A DNA stretch of 64,000 bases, taken from contig VZDJ01007753.1 in the NCBI GenBank assembly GCA_008694505.1, positions 10,449,666 to 10,513,665 of the forward strand, in the 5' to 3' direction. Origin of the DNA: Cyanoderma ruficeps (Eukaryota; Chordata; Aves; Passeriformes; Timaliidae). Below, one piece after another: positions 52,495-64,000 of this stretch. Positions within the stretch are counted from its first letter, which is position 1. Each line of letters opens with the position of its first letter. Under the pieces are notes generated by a model. That model saw only the letters and a program-made list of their open reading frames with translations, ran no database searches and was not told the DNA's origin. A program made the translations under genes and the position numbers.

Positions 52495-55400
52495 TCTCTG
52501 TCATAAGTAGAGTTAAACTCATACACTGTGGCAGGTCCACCTTATAAAACCATTAAAATGCTCCCTTGGCAATATTAATTTTAATGCAAGTGTACTCACA
52601 AACAAATAGAGTTTCTTTTGCAGCCTTGGAGATGTCTGAACATCTTACACCCACAGTTTTGTCAGTATCCTGTATCACATCATCCATCATAGATACATAA
52701 ATCTACTAAGACAAACTAAAGAAAAAGGCACCAGGAGCATGGCTGAAGGCTGTGCATTCACTAGCTCAAGCTTTTCGGTTGCTCACTGAACTCATACACC
52801 TTTCATGGTTGATTTCTTTGGACAACTACCTATGGAAATTAATGGAAAACATAGGGGAAAAAAATGGGCTTTGTAGGATATGAATATACAAAACACCAAC
52901 TGTGTCTGCAGCCAGTTATTATACCTCAACAGCTTGGAGGTTTGCCTTCTTCTTCCTTTACCTGCCTTTCAATTTACACAGTTCCATTCTCAATGATACA
53001 TGATTACTAAGCAAAGTCCCCTGATACTCATACACTTTTCAGAAGGCCTGTGCCTCATCTAAAGTGCAATTTCTCATTTTCAGAGCTGAATCTAATATGT
53101 GGCTATATTGTTCTATTTTCTATTTTTGGAATACTTATTTGACTGTGGTATGACACAGTCTCTAAAAGACAGATCATTGCTTCTGCTATGATAATGGATC
53201 AATATTTTGCCTTACTTGTACTGATTCTGGTGGAGTCCTCAATGTTCTTGGTTGAGGAGAAGTCAGAATGTCAAGGCCAAATTAAATAAAAATGATCCCT
53301 GAAAAAAGGCTTCAGTAGTGTCAGTCACTACATGATTATCTTCATTTGCTCTGAGTTAGATTTAGATAGCCTCAAAATTAAAAGGTTTTCTCTATGTATA
53401 AACTTAAAATGCTGTAGAAGTTCTGATATGGGATGACTTAACACCACAGATGACAGATTAATGTTAAAACAAAAACGTTTTTATAGTGTGGAGAATGGAA
53501 AGCACGTAAGTTAGATGATCTCTTCATGAGGAAAACCACAGACCTGTGGCAGTGAGATACACCATTACCTAGTTACTTGACAAGGGCACTAATCACCCTG
53601 TACACATTTTCTGTCAGTAAAGTATGTAACCTATTCTTCCTGCTCATTACATTTCACCTAGTAATCAAAAATTCGCATACTGTAACATCCAGCCTTTTGC
53701 TAATTAGACTCGGGCCCTGCTGATGGGAGCTGACGTTTCCCTCTCCACAATTAATTTCTATGCTACTGTATGATGAAGTCAAAGAAAGGCATTCTCTGAA
53801 CTTCTTGCCCCACAGCCCTAGGTTTCATCTGGAAAAATTCTGTCAGAGCTACATGGATTACTGGCATAGTCAATTCAAGTGCTGACAACCTTAACTTTTT
53901 TATCCAACTGGAATAAAAAATCTTAGGCTATGGCACAGAAACCTCACACATGAAATCATCAGAAACACTCATTTAATGTTGGATACCTTACAGTGATTTC
54001 ACATTTACAGGTGGCAGTGCTAATGTCATTCTTTGAGGAGAAGAGACATGGCACAAAGGCATGGGATGCAAGTTTTCCCCCGCGTCATCTTTCTTTTTCT
54101 TGTCTTTTCACTTTAGATGTACAACAGGTGCTTGTAGGAAAACCACTACTCTAATCTAATCATGCTCACTGAAATAAAATGCTAAGAGGCAGCTCTGGGG
54201 GGAGAATGACAAAACACATTTGCATAGTTTGCACTACAGATTTTATTTAATTTAGGAAGAAAGGCCTGTGAGGCTTACTGCATTGTCAAAAACTGTAAAT
54301 ATAAAAGTCCCTTCAGTATTTCCTAAAGTGCTAAGTAAAAGGTCCTTTGGATTCAGAGGTTAAGTCGGACTGATGAAATCAGTCTTCATAGCCTTTCTAG
54401 CTGATCTTTGGAGGGTAGATACGGTATGGGTAAACTATATCATCTTGAAAAGAGTTTTGGTACTTCATTGGAAGAAAATCTTATTCACCTCTGGACTTCC
54501 CCAATACAATCACAAAAGACTTGTTTGTAAATCCTAAAAGAAAATACACACATTAATAATAATCTTTTGCCCTTCGATGAAAAGTCTAAATGCTAACAAA
54601 AAGCACTAGATTGCCACCAATACCTTCTTCCAGATCTATAATGTATTGCAGTGTGTTACATACATATAACATACATGTGAAATAGTTCATCCAGTGTTCT
54701 CTCCTACCTTGGTTGGTCCAAGTGTCTCACATCAATATGTATTAAAAGAGCTTTCTAGAATACGCACATGATTTAGTCATCAAACTATCTAAATGCTTTC
54801 TATAACAGATTAACATGGATACTATCCAGATCTGGCAGATGATTCCTAGACTCACTAAAAATGACATCAAAGAAGAAATGGACTAACTGTAAACAGCTTG
54901 AGCAGGAAGGCCAAAATGCATGAAGGGTGTTCACCTCATATGGGAAAGGATGGATTATGGTCTCCTTTTTTTTTACATGCTCCCCAAGTATTCTTACACA
55001 AAGGACGAGACCAAAAATGAAGCACAACAACAATTGCCTACTAGCTCTCTACTAGCAACACAAAACTTCTTCATCTGTGGAGCAAAAAAAGTGTCCTTCA
55101 GTGGAGATGTCAGATTTTATATTTTGCTAAAATATATAATCTGCCTTTGAATATAAGTATTTCAGGAGTAAAAATGCTTGTTTACAAGTTGAAGCTTCTT
55201 TTAGAGGCATTTCTGTATAAAATAAGCTTTTTAGCTCAGCAATGGATAAACTCAACTTCGTAAAATTTCCTTCTGTTTCAAGTAGATTTCAAAAGCCTAG
55301 TCTGGTCTTGTCCTTTATTCTAGCAACTCAATTTAAGAGAAATTCTAATGTTACCAAAAACATTTTGTTAAGGACCTTTTTTATGATCTGCACACTCTAA

Positions 55401-57080
55401 GTAGCTTTTTGTGCTAACAGAAAATCCATTACTTCTTTTTCTTTTTCATTTGGAGAGGTTTAATTTTGAACATAATAAACAATGAAAAGCTGAAGCTCAC
55501 TTTTTCTCCTTTTTAAATCGGAGAAACAGACATAGATGCATGAACTATAAACTATGAAGACAAGTGGCTCTACAGCTCAGAAACTAGAAACGAAAGATCC
55601 AAAATGTGCTGCATCCATTTATAACTCATGTTCTAATCTCAATATTCTCATTTGTATTCTTATGATATTTTCTAAAGGAACATTTTAGCTACTAAAAAAA
55701 TGTAATAAACAGAAGTGTACTAAACTGAGAAAATTGTGCCCTTGAGCTTTGGAAATTTTTATCCAAAACCATGCAGTCAAAACTTCTAACTAATGTGGTA
55801 TTCAATATGATGCTTACAGTACCTGCCCTCTTAAACATAGCATAAGCATGATACCATTCTGATGAACAAAACATTACTTGTGTGATGAACACGCATGCAT
55901 TCACAAGCTGCTTTCAGATGTATTTAGTTATTTTAAAATGTAGCTATCTAACAAAAATCAGTGTCTACACTACTCAGTCTTCAGTTTCCAACAAAATATT
56001 TTGCTGATTTCATCATTGACCACTTTAACAGTTTTATTTAGGTATTGGCTTCATCAGGAGAGCATTTTAGGACTAATTATTTAAAAGAAGAAAAGAAGGA
56101 ATAAGAAATATTCTCCTTGTAAAGACATTTTAAAATCCAAACCGTAGTAAACTGTCACAACAAGCAGTCTGAAAAACACCATTACTGCCTTTTCTACAGT
56201 ATTTCAACTTCAGGACACATTGTACCCTAGCTTTTGGTGGTGGAAAACCTTCAATCTATCCTTCCAAACTTAGTACTGAACTTTACAGAAAATAGAACTG
56301 TCTTAATTGTACCAAGTTAGAAAGGATAATCAGTGATAATTTCACCAGTAAAAGTCTTGTCTCTTTTGCAAAGAAAAAAAAACAAAGCAAAAAACCACCA
56401 AAAACTTAGGATATTAAAACACTATAAATAGTTTTGAGGTGTACTTGTCTGACCAAATGGATATAGTAATTGTGTGCCAGCCAGAGCAGCCAGGACAACT
56501 GAGAAATTTTAAGATCTTACCTGATTTAGGAAGGCATGTATCTTTAATATATATCTTACCATATATACTGTGCCATGAATATATATCACATACATGTTAT
56601 CAAAGTCTGTTTTTCTTCAACAAGATAATTTGTGGCTGACAGTCATAGTGAAGGTCAATAACTACAATAGTCATTAGCAAGAGCAGTACCCTTGATTTTT
56701 TAAGGCTGTCCTAGAGTATGTGTTAGAAACCTTATACCAAGTGCAAAGAGATCTCAACTGAGTCGCTAGTTGTATAATGCACTTACAGCAGAAGGGGAGA
56801 GCAAGACAAGTTCTGTCTGCAGAATACCCAAGGGCCTTGCTGTGAGATCCACTATGACAAGAGCAAGAAAATCCCAGCAAGTGCTTCTACCAACAAGTGA
56901 CTGTACTTTCAAGAAGGACTCTTCCCCCAAAATTCGTAGTTGTTCTACCAGAAGAACAGATAAGCAAAGTTTTAGCATTTTGATTACCATGATGATTTCC
57001 ATTTCTCTATCCATGTTCCAGAGCAGGATTTGGCACTAGCTAATGCAGGTCTCAAATATTAATGAGGATGATGGGCTTCT

Positions 57081-57106
57081 TTCCAATACTAGATCCAGTA
57101 TTGGAA
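57081..57106. repeat. Perfect inverted repeat: 10-bp arms, 6-nt loop
   Basis: ttccaatact (57081-57090) is the reverse complement of agtattggaa (57097-57106), with agatcc between. Confidence 0.9.
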
Positions 57107-57844
57107 CTACTACTCCCATTGGTATTCTCCAAACCTGAATAAAACAACTGCCTTTCTGGCTTGGATACACTTGTGGAAGACCAACAATTTGTGGAAATGG
57201 TATGTGGTACTGGCCGGTCTCATGTCTGGTGTGATAATCCAAAATTATTTCCACAGTAAAGCCTTAAAGCAACCAGACTCAACACACTGAAAGAACAGAT
57301 AGAAAACAGCAGCCAAGAGCATGACAGTGATCAGTGATCTGCCTCTAGTCCATACTTGTCCCTTTTTCCAGTAGCTGCAATTTGCCTACTGATTGTGACC
57401 CAGTGGTCACAAAATGCACTACATGAAAATTTGGTTCCACAAGACAGGCCACTACTTAGAGGTATTTTCAAAGACTACTTACAAGTCAACTGACAATTTG
57501 CAGCCCAGTTTTCAAAATTAAAATGTCTTCCAAGACCAGTTTTGTTTTCAATCAAATTCTAGGTGTCCTAATACAGTCCCACTTAATTTCTGTGGCTTTC
57601 AGAAGTGACCTTTTTCTTTCTGCATGTGTATTTTGTCTGGTGTGGTAGAGATGACAGCACTCAAATATAAAGAATGGTTTCACAGTATTCTAAAGAGAAT
57701 TTCAAAATATGCCTTTATTTTAAACTCTTTGCTTTCTCAGTCTGCATTTGACCACCATGTCACAAAATATGAGGAGGCAGCTTTCACAGATAGTAATTCT
57801 CCTATCATTCCTCATCACAGATCTGAACGCAGAATGATCATCTA

Positions 57845-58320
57845 ACAAGGGTTAGCTGCCCCCTAAGTGACGAGGAGACAGAAGCCAAATGAGATAAAAA
57901 GGTTAGCAAGGCAGAACCCCATCTGACAGGTAGCAGAGATAATGGCCAAGTTCAGCCAAGAGTGCAAATCAGCAGGGAGATGCAGGACCAAGATCAAACC
58001 AGGAAAATAGTCAGTGGGTCAGAGGCAATTATGGGTAATCAGGGTGAGATATCATCCAGAGGTCAGAGAGCAGGTTCAGAGGCACAGGACAAGCAGGCCA
58101 GGATAGGAAGTCAGTCCATGGGTTGGGATCTGTGTCTGGGCACACAAACAGCTGAGCCACACAGCAACCAACACTGCCAGCACAGCCCAGAGAGAGGCTG
58201 AAGACTCCAGACTGAGCCAACACAGAGCTCTTTGGCTTACAGACAGAGATGTGAATGGAGGCCAAAGCCGAGACTGGTCTGGGCCATTAGAGCTATTGGT
58301 ACACTCAAGGCCCTAACGTG
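57845..58320. other. GC-richer, purine-biased block with recurring GTCAG/CAGG words, probable old repeat
   Basis: The plus strand is rich in G and A. Variants of 'gtcagag', 'caggtt', 'caggac' and 'caggcc' recur at irregular spacing between about 57960 and 58120. Both strands are open for nearly 80 codons here (57962-58201 plus, 58029-58265 minus), which follows from the scarcity of T/A-rich stop words. It is not CR1. It may be a fragment of an LTR or another old repeat, but I cannot name a family. Confidence 0.35.
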
Positions 58321-59239
58321 GATGATCTTGGCAACCTGCTCATGATTTGGAGATAACCTAACAATCTATGGTGATTACACAGTTTTGTGGACAATGCAAA
58401 GGAGAGATACTCCATAGTTGGCAACTCTCACTGGGAGAACTTCCCTGGAGATTCTTATCTTTACCACTCAAAGAAGAAGAGAGCGATATTCAATTTAAAC
58501 CAAAAAAAGTTGTTGGGGGTTTTTTTTTAAGTTTAAAACAAAGCACCTTCAATATATAGTTTTAGCTGTGCTAAGATAGCACTCAAAATGAGATTAATAG
58601 AATTCAGATAAGCATTAGGTTTAATAGGCTTAATGAGAACATGTGAAATAGAATAATTTTAGAGAGAGATAAATCCTCAGGCTCCAAGGCATATTTCAAC
58701 CAGGAAATGAGAGAAGCTAAAAACTTCATTCCATTATGATTCACTTTTCAGAATAGTCGTGATCAGAAATGAGCACTTGAAAAACAAAGAAAACAGACAG
58801 CCCTCTTCAGTTTTTAAAAGGAGCAACTTATATGCAATACGGGTTCTCATACTGGAGGGCTTTTAAAGCTCCCCTCTCCTATTTACTATTAAAACCATGG
58901 ATGCTTTTCAGATGATGGAAATACATAAACTCTACCATTCAGATGCTTAATTTTGTAGCTAGTACAAGAGTCAGGAACTTCTCTTTGTGAATCTAGCATT
59001 CAACCTGTGTCTAATTTCCCCATTTGTGCAAGAGCATTGATAACATCTTTCTGGTTCGCAGTATAATGAATATTTTAAGAATTGCAATAGATGATGATAT
59101 TAAAACATTTAGGGCAGATCCAAATAAGGGCTGAATTAGGATTCACCAAAACACATGCTGACCACCAATGATCAACTTTCAACCATTAAATTACTTTCTC
59201 CTGCCCACCTACAAACCAGAAAATATCATAATTTTCAGT

Positions 59240-60128
59240 AAGGGTTTAAGACTGGGAAATCATGACATATTCAACCTTAGGAAGACACAAGTGCCTGGGA
59301 ATGACGCTGAGTTGAGTGGGAGCATTCACCTACTGGAGTTAGGAGTATTCTGGAGAGGGATGTAGAAAGGCTGGATAGATGGACCAAGAACAATGGTATG
59401 AGGTATCTCCAATAAGATAAAATGTTGGGTCCTGCACTTTAGTCACAACAACCCCAGCCACCGCTACAGGCTTACAAAAGAGTGGCTGAAAAGATGCCCA
59501 GCACGAAAGGACCTGGAGGTGCTGAATGTGAGCCAGTGTGTGCCCAGGTGGACAAGAAGGCCAGTGGAATCCTGGCTTGTAGCAAGAATATTGTGACCAG
59601 CAGGACCAGGCTGCACTCAGCACTGGTGATGTTTTACCTCAAACCCAGTGCTCAGTTTCAGGCCTGTCACTACAAGAAAGACATTGGAGTGCTGGAGAGT
59701 GTCCAGAGAAGGGAACCTGAGCTGGGGAAGGGTTCAGATCACAAGTCTCATGAGGAGCAGCTGAAGGATTTGGAGTTGTTTAGCCTGGAGAAAAGGAGGC
59801 TCAGAGGAGACTGTCTACAAGTCCCTGAAAGGAGGTTGTAGCCAGGTTGGGATTGGTCTCTTTTTCAGGCAGCTAATAACAGGAGAGAGGTCATAGCCTC
59901 AAGTTGTACCCGGGAAGGCTTACATTGGAGGAATTTTTTCACAGAAGGGGTTGTTAAGCGCTGGAGTGGGTTGCCCAGGGAGATGGTGGAGTCACTACCC
60001 CTGAAGGTGTTTAAGAAATGAATAGACATGGCACTTAGTGCTACTGTACAGTTAACAAGGTGGACATAGGTCAGTGGTTGGGCTTGTTGATTTTGGAGGT
60101 CTGTTCTAACCTAAAAGATTCATGGGAT
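59240..60128 (+). mobile_element. 5'-truncated CR1 LINE of a second subfamily, about 0.9 kb, plus strand
   Basis: The element begins near the catalytic region of reverse transcriptase. The codons at 59300-59323 read N-D-A-E-L-S-G-S where the family has D-D-T-K-L-S-G-S. It then follows the ORF2 tail in order: 'tgttgggtcctgcacttt', 'cacaacaaccccag', 'tgtgcccaggtgg', 'aagaaggccagtgg', 'ccagcaggaccagg', 'tcactacaagaaagac' and 'tgtccagagaaggg'. The 3' UTR has 'ctgaaaggaggttgtag', 'aattttttcacagaa', 'gttgcccagggagatgg' and 'gaaggtgtttaagaaatg'. The tail (gattcatgggattgatatg) is decayed. The 3' UTR differs from the copies at 30.4 and 45.2 kb, so it belongs to another CR1 subfamily. It is non-functional: frames are broken and the 5' part is absent. 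The 5' boundary is approximate. Confidence 0.93.
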
Positions 60129-61699
60129 TGATATGTGTGTGACTAGGCTGCCACATGCCTTAAGAAATTGGTCTTCATCCTATGTTAACTTCATCAACAT
60201 CCTACACAGATAGGCTTTTAGTCAGCTCCTTGACTTATTTCATGATGAGGACTCCTGCAGGAATACATCTCACTCTTCCCTGGCACACTTCTAATAAGCT
60301 GTTACAATACAGAGTTCTGATGATTAGATTTTGTCTGGCATTAGATTTTGTTTATGTTTTCATACCTGGAGGTGTGCTTTCTCAAAGCCAGTGTCTTAGC
60401 TATAAGAAAAAAGAAGAAGATTTTTTTTTTGCAATGCATTAGCACAAAGCGCCCCTTAATGGCCTGGCAGCCTCCACACTAGACGGATAGTCTTGTTTGC
60501 ATAAGGAGAGAAGCAGGAAGTGCATGGAGACAGATGGGTGAATATTAATTAATGCTTATAAGGCTGAGGAAAATAAGCAATTTGAAATTTGTAATATCCT
60601 CTTCCCAAACAACCTGATCTTATTTACATTATAATGTAATACTAGAAGACAGAACATACTAGATGCATAAGGAGCTACAAGCTTTATGTTAAGTATTTCT
60701 TGAATAATAAGGACAGGAAGATGCACAGCTAAGACTGTTCCAGCTGAGCTCCCCAGACACTGGTAGAGGGGAAAAGTAATTTCTTACATGCTAGAAATAT
60801 CTTATAACCAGAAAACTATGTTATTTAAATTTGAAGTTAGGTGGAGATCCCAACAAAAAATCACCAAAAAATAGAATATTAATGCCATTACTTAAAATCA
60901 GATCTGGTTGCTCATGAGATACCATATACAGAGCTATGAATAGTAAAGACTAGGATGTCAATATGAAGACTTATTGCTCATGGTTTCCATGCATTCTACC
61001 TTTCTAGCAAACCATTACCAAGCAGTTACCATTACTGTGAAGCTCTTTCTCACCGTCAAATTGAGCACAGCACAGCAGCTGTGGTGCTGAACATTATCTC
61101 AGAACAGAGCTGACCAGCTACAACCAAACATCACATCTACTTCAGCTCTGAAAACTGGAATGTGTATCTCCTGCACATGACCAGCACACTATTAAATAAA
61201 TTGTGTAAAGAATGTGGCTGCACTTCCCCTATGCAGTTGGTCCATATGCTGAAAGACTACACTAATTGTGTCCATAAAGGGCATCTACTGTGCTAGTGTA
61301 TGCACTAGATATTAGCACACTAATGTTTTGCTGATATTACTGCATTCTTGTGCAATTTTTTTGATAAGCCTTCATTAAATACCTATTCATCATACTTCAC
61401 TTTGAAAAGGGCAGCTTTTGCATGATTTGAAGATGATGGCAGTATAATAAGTTAGATGAAAGAACAGCCTTGAAGTGAGAATAAATTTTTCACAATTTTC
61501 AGGCTTCATTTCTTTTTTAGGCAGGAAGAACAGGATCTAAAATTGCATAACTGTATAAAAAAGCTATATCGCTGATATACAATAGGATGTTATTTTATTC
61601 ACAACCAATAGCAACTCAGTGGACCTGTTCACATGTAGATGAGTAAAGTCTAAAGTCCTATAAATTTTTCTGTGAATTAATTCCCAATGTGCCTGCAAT

Positions 61700-61764
61700 G
61701 ACTCTGAAAAGTTGATAAATTGAAACTGTCTCTTCCAACTCAGCATATTCTATGATTCTGTGGT
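61700..61764 (+). mobile_element. CR1 3'-tail scrap, plus strand
   Basis: 'gtctcttccaactcagc' followed by 'atattctatgattctgtgg' matches the end of an avian CR1, including two copies of the 8-bp tail unit. Only the last 40-65 bp are recognisable, so this is either a very short insertion or a remnant of a longer decayed one. Confidence 0.8.
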
Positions 61765-61829
61765 TAAGAGTCCACATCATTTCCACAGCACAGACTTGCC
61801 ATTTCTACTAAAAAAGGTAAAATCAAGCC

Positions 61830-61945
61830 TCAAAATGAAATGGAAAAAAAAATAAGAAAGAAAGAAAATGTAATAAGAGGGAAAAAGAAGGAAAAGAGCT
61901 AAAAGGGAAAATTTGAAAAAAATACCAAGAAGAAGAAGTACAATG
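61830..61945. repeat. Purine-rich tract
   Basis: On the plus strand about 110 bp is almost all A and G (aaagaaagaaaa, gggaaaaagaagg, aagaagaagaag) with few pyrimidines. It starts about 65 bp after the CR1 tail scrap. Such tracts can form triplex structures, but there is no mirror symmetry to argue for it. Confidence 0.75.
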
Positions 61946-64000
61946 AAAGTTTCCATAGTATTCTGGTTAGGTAGATCCTTAACTTCAGGGAAATTGAGGG
62001 ATTTTTATTGAATGGGCACCAACCATTTTAAAAACAGGAATTCTATCTGTATGTCATGTTTACAGCTCTTGACAAAAAAATAATACAGAAAAGCTTTTAG
62101 AAATACATTATTTCTTTCCTTTTAATTATGATCACCAATTTTCATTATGCTAAAGCTGTATCTCCCCTCAAGAAGAATTAAGAATTCTTTTTTCTGGAAT
62201 GAATGTATAGAGATTTTAAAAATTCTGTATTTGTGTGTGTGCATGTATTCATGCCTGGTATAAGCAAATAATCTCTAGGCTTATATTCAAGGTTCAATTA
62301 GAAATAAATCAAGAAAAATATTTAGACATGTAGCACAATAGATTACCTGAAATCTCATGAAAATCTTTATCAGTGGAAAACATTTTTAAGCTTCATCTCC
62401 CTCTTTAGTCAAGAACCAGAAGAAGTAGAACTCTTAGACACCTGCACAGCTTCCTGTTCTACACAGCAGTCTGTCCCCACACTCCTGGGAAAACACAGAG
62501 AGCTGGTCACCCACCACTGTGTACCAAGGAGATATGGTCCCTGAGAAATGGCACAAAAACGTTTGGCTGTGATCTCTTGAAAGTTCAATGACCTCAAGGT
62601 TACCCCATGACACTCCTTCAATTTCAATCCACAGAGATTCCTAACAGAAAATGGTGACACCAGTGTGGGTGGTGAAACAACAAATGCCACTAGTTGGAAC
62701 ACCCAGATTTTCCTAGGTTCCAGGTCCATGGGTGCTGGTTCACAGTATAACATTTCAGATAGAAATGTTTGTTTAAGGAAAGATATAGATTTTGTAAAGA
62801 TCTTCTAATACTAAGCATCTTTAAGCTTTAAAACACACGGAACTTTTGCTTGACCAAACGTAATACTATCATTTCTTCTCTTGGATTCTGTAATGCCATT
62901 TAACTATCTACAGTATTATAGTAGTCATACTTACTTCATTCACAGGCTGAGAAGCCTTTCTGAAATTTGTAGTCTTCATTTCTAGCTGCATTTAGTCCTT
63001 CTTTAAGCACATCTCCTTCCCTCCCTTTTTTTTTCCTCTGGGATACCTCAAAATACTTTCTCTTTTAGACTTTTAGAGCCAACTATCACCATCAACAACT
63101 CATCTTTTCATTTTTTGCAAGGCTCTCCTACTCCTTTAGAACAATAATTCTTTAAGCTAGTCTGAATAAAAAAGAGTTGATATATAGCCATGCTATTTTT
63201 CTATCTAGACAACAGTCTCCCAAACTCCGGATCACGTAAACTGTCTAATGTCTTCTGAGTACAAGACATAAGAGCAAAAATATGACTAAAGAATAATAGA
63301 GGCTTGACATGTAATCACAGCAGTAATTCACAGACTGTTCACAGATTGATTCCCAAGTCTATACCTCAATATAGAAAAAAGGATGATGCAGACAAAAAAC
63401 ATTAGTATATTTTTGTACTTTTGCTTTATGTGTAGAAAAAAACCCAAAACAAGACAATTTCAGACTATTGAAAGCTGTTGTACTTACTGTACAAGCCAGG
63501 ACTTATTTAGACTATATCCAATTTTAAGACCCTCAGAAGATAACAGCAAAGCTATATACCCTCCCTAGAGTAGCTGGTTTGTGTTAAAATGGAATCAAAT
63601 ACCAATCACCCCAGAAATACTAGCAGTCAGGGTTTTATGTGAACTGTTTCTAATAATAAAGAAAAGATAGATATTTTACATAGTGGGCAGAAAAACTACA
63701 GAGAAGAACTGAGGTGGAAAAGAGGTAGGAACAAATTCAAAAATTTTATGTAATCACTGGAGCACAAATGCATCTCACCTAATATCAGGAAGATGATCAG
63801 TCATTTATCTGTCTCAAATGTTATAAATAACATGTAAAGTAATGTTTTGATTTGGCTCAGATGACACTGCAGTCAAATGGGCTGCCTAGCAGCTGTAGCA
63901 CCTGTAAGTATAAATCACAAGATGCCCAGTAAAATTAGGATTTTAAATTAAACTGGAACAGTTCAGAAAAGAAAGTCTAGTCAGCTCTGAGCTGTTTCAA

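Larger units (their letters stand above)
45520..59239. other. AT-rich unique sequence with simple repeats, no gene recognised
   Basis: No open frame exceeds 102 codons except by low complexity, and none is recognisable. T runs lie near 46271-46282 and 47257-47267, and an A-rich run lies near 56371-56400. The GC-richer block at 57845-58320, simple repeats and small inverted repeats are listed separately. At 56766-57039 both strands are open for more than 80 codons, without recognised similarity. Confidence 0.55.
60129..64000. other. AT-rich unique sequence, no gene recognised
   Basis: The longest frame is 114 codons, minus strand, at 62409-62753, with no recognised domain. It lies in a slightly GC-richer patch (62460-62750). 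A short GT run is at 62228-62241. A CR1 tail scrap and a purine tract are listed separately. Nothing else supports a gene. Confidence 0.55.

Noticed and set aside
56766..57039. Both strands open for over 80 codons
   Set aside because: The peptides do not resemble a known family, and overlapping open frames in opposite directions without other support are not evidence of a gene.
62409..62753. 114-codon minus-strand frame
   Set aside because: It lies in a slightly GC-richer patch, no domain is recognised, and no splice or promoter context is visible.
1..64000. CRISPR arrays, operons, insertion sequences, phage or plasmid functions
   Set aside because: There are no regularly spaced repeats, no tight gene clusters and no ribosome-binding-site pattern. 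The CR1 content places this in a vertebrate nuclear genome.
1..64000. Endogenous retrovirus (paired LTRs, primer-binding site, gag/pol/env frames)
   Set aside because: No pair of long direct repeats and no recognisable retroviral protein motif was seen. The two GC-richer blocks at 40.0 and 57.9 kb could be LTR fragments but show no diagnostic feature.

Overview
This window looks like AT-rich, non-coding nuclear DNA from a bird. The evidence is a set of truncated CR1 LINE copies with typical avian 3' ends. They show the block 'aggaagaaattcttta', a 'cccatggcaggg' block, a 'ccttccaacctaaacc' block, and tails related to a repeating ATTCTATG unit. The background is CpG-poor and A/T-rich, and recognisable repeats cover only about 4-5% of the window. 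There are no SINEs, no L1 and no prokaryotic gene organisation. CR1 also occurs in crocodilians and turtles, so 'bird' is the best reading rather than proof. Species and chromosome cannot be determined from the sequence alone.

Layout. 1-10.9 kb: AT-rich unique sequence, no gene recognised. 10.95-11.12 kb: CR1 remnant, minus strand. 11.1-30.4 kb: unique sequence with A/C-rich and T-rich low-complexity tracts, a perfect hairpin at 20.35 kb, and a few open frames of uncertain meaning (19.5, 21.75, 28.9 and 29.4 kb). 30.4-31.4 kb: 5'-truncated CR1, plus strand, covering the end of the reverse-transcriptase ORF and the 3' UTR. 31.4-39.4 kb: unique. 39.4-39.7 kb: CR1, minus strand. 39.7-45.2 kb: unique, with a GC-richer block at 40.0-40.2 kb and a possible degenerate coding remnant at 42.5-42.9 kb. 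45.2-45.5 kb: CR1 3' end, plus strand. 45.5-59.2 kb: unique, with simple repeats, a tiny CR1 scrap at 51.6 kb and a GC-richer block at 57.85-58.3 kb. 59.2-60.1 kb: CR1 of a different subfamily, plus strand. 60.1-64.0 kb: unique, with a CR1 tail scrap at 61.7 kb and a purine-rich tract at 61.8 kb.

No protein-coding gene, tRNA, rRNA, CRISPR array or intact mobile element could be established. The short open frames scattered through the window are about what chance gives in six frames of 64 kb. A few are listed as weak candidates because they coincide with a splice-like signal, an open antisense frame or a locally higher GC content. The window is best described as intergenic or deep intronic sequence whose only confident content is decayed CR1. 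I did not find a new biological system. The most defensible small-scale observations are a perfect 17-bp inverted repeat, a 16-bp homeodomain-type palindrome, and two independent CR1 copies that have lost the same catalytic aspartate codon.
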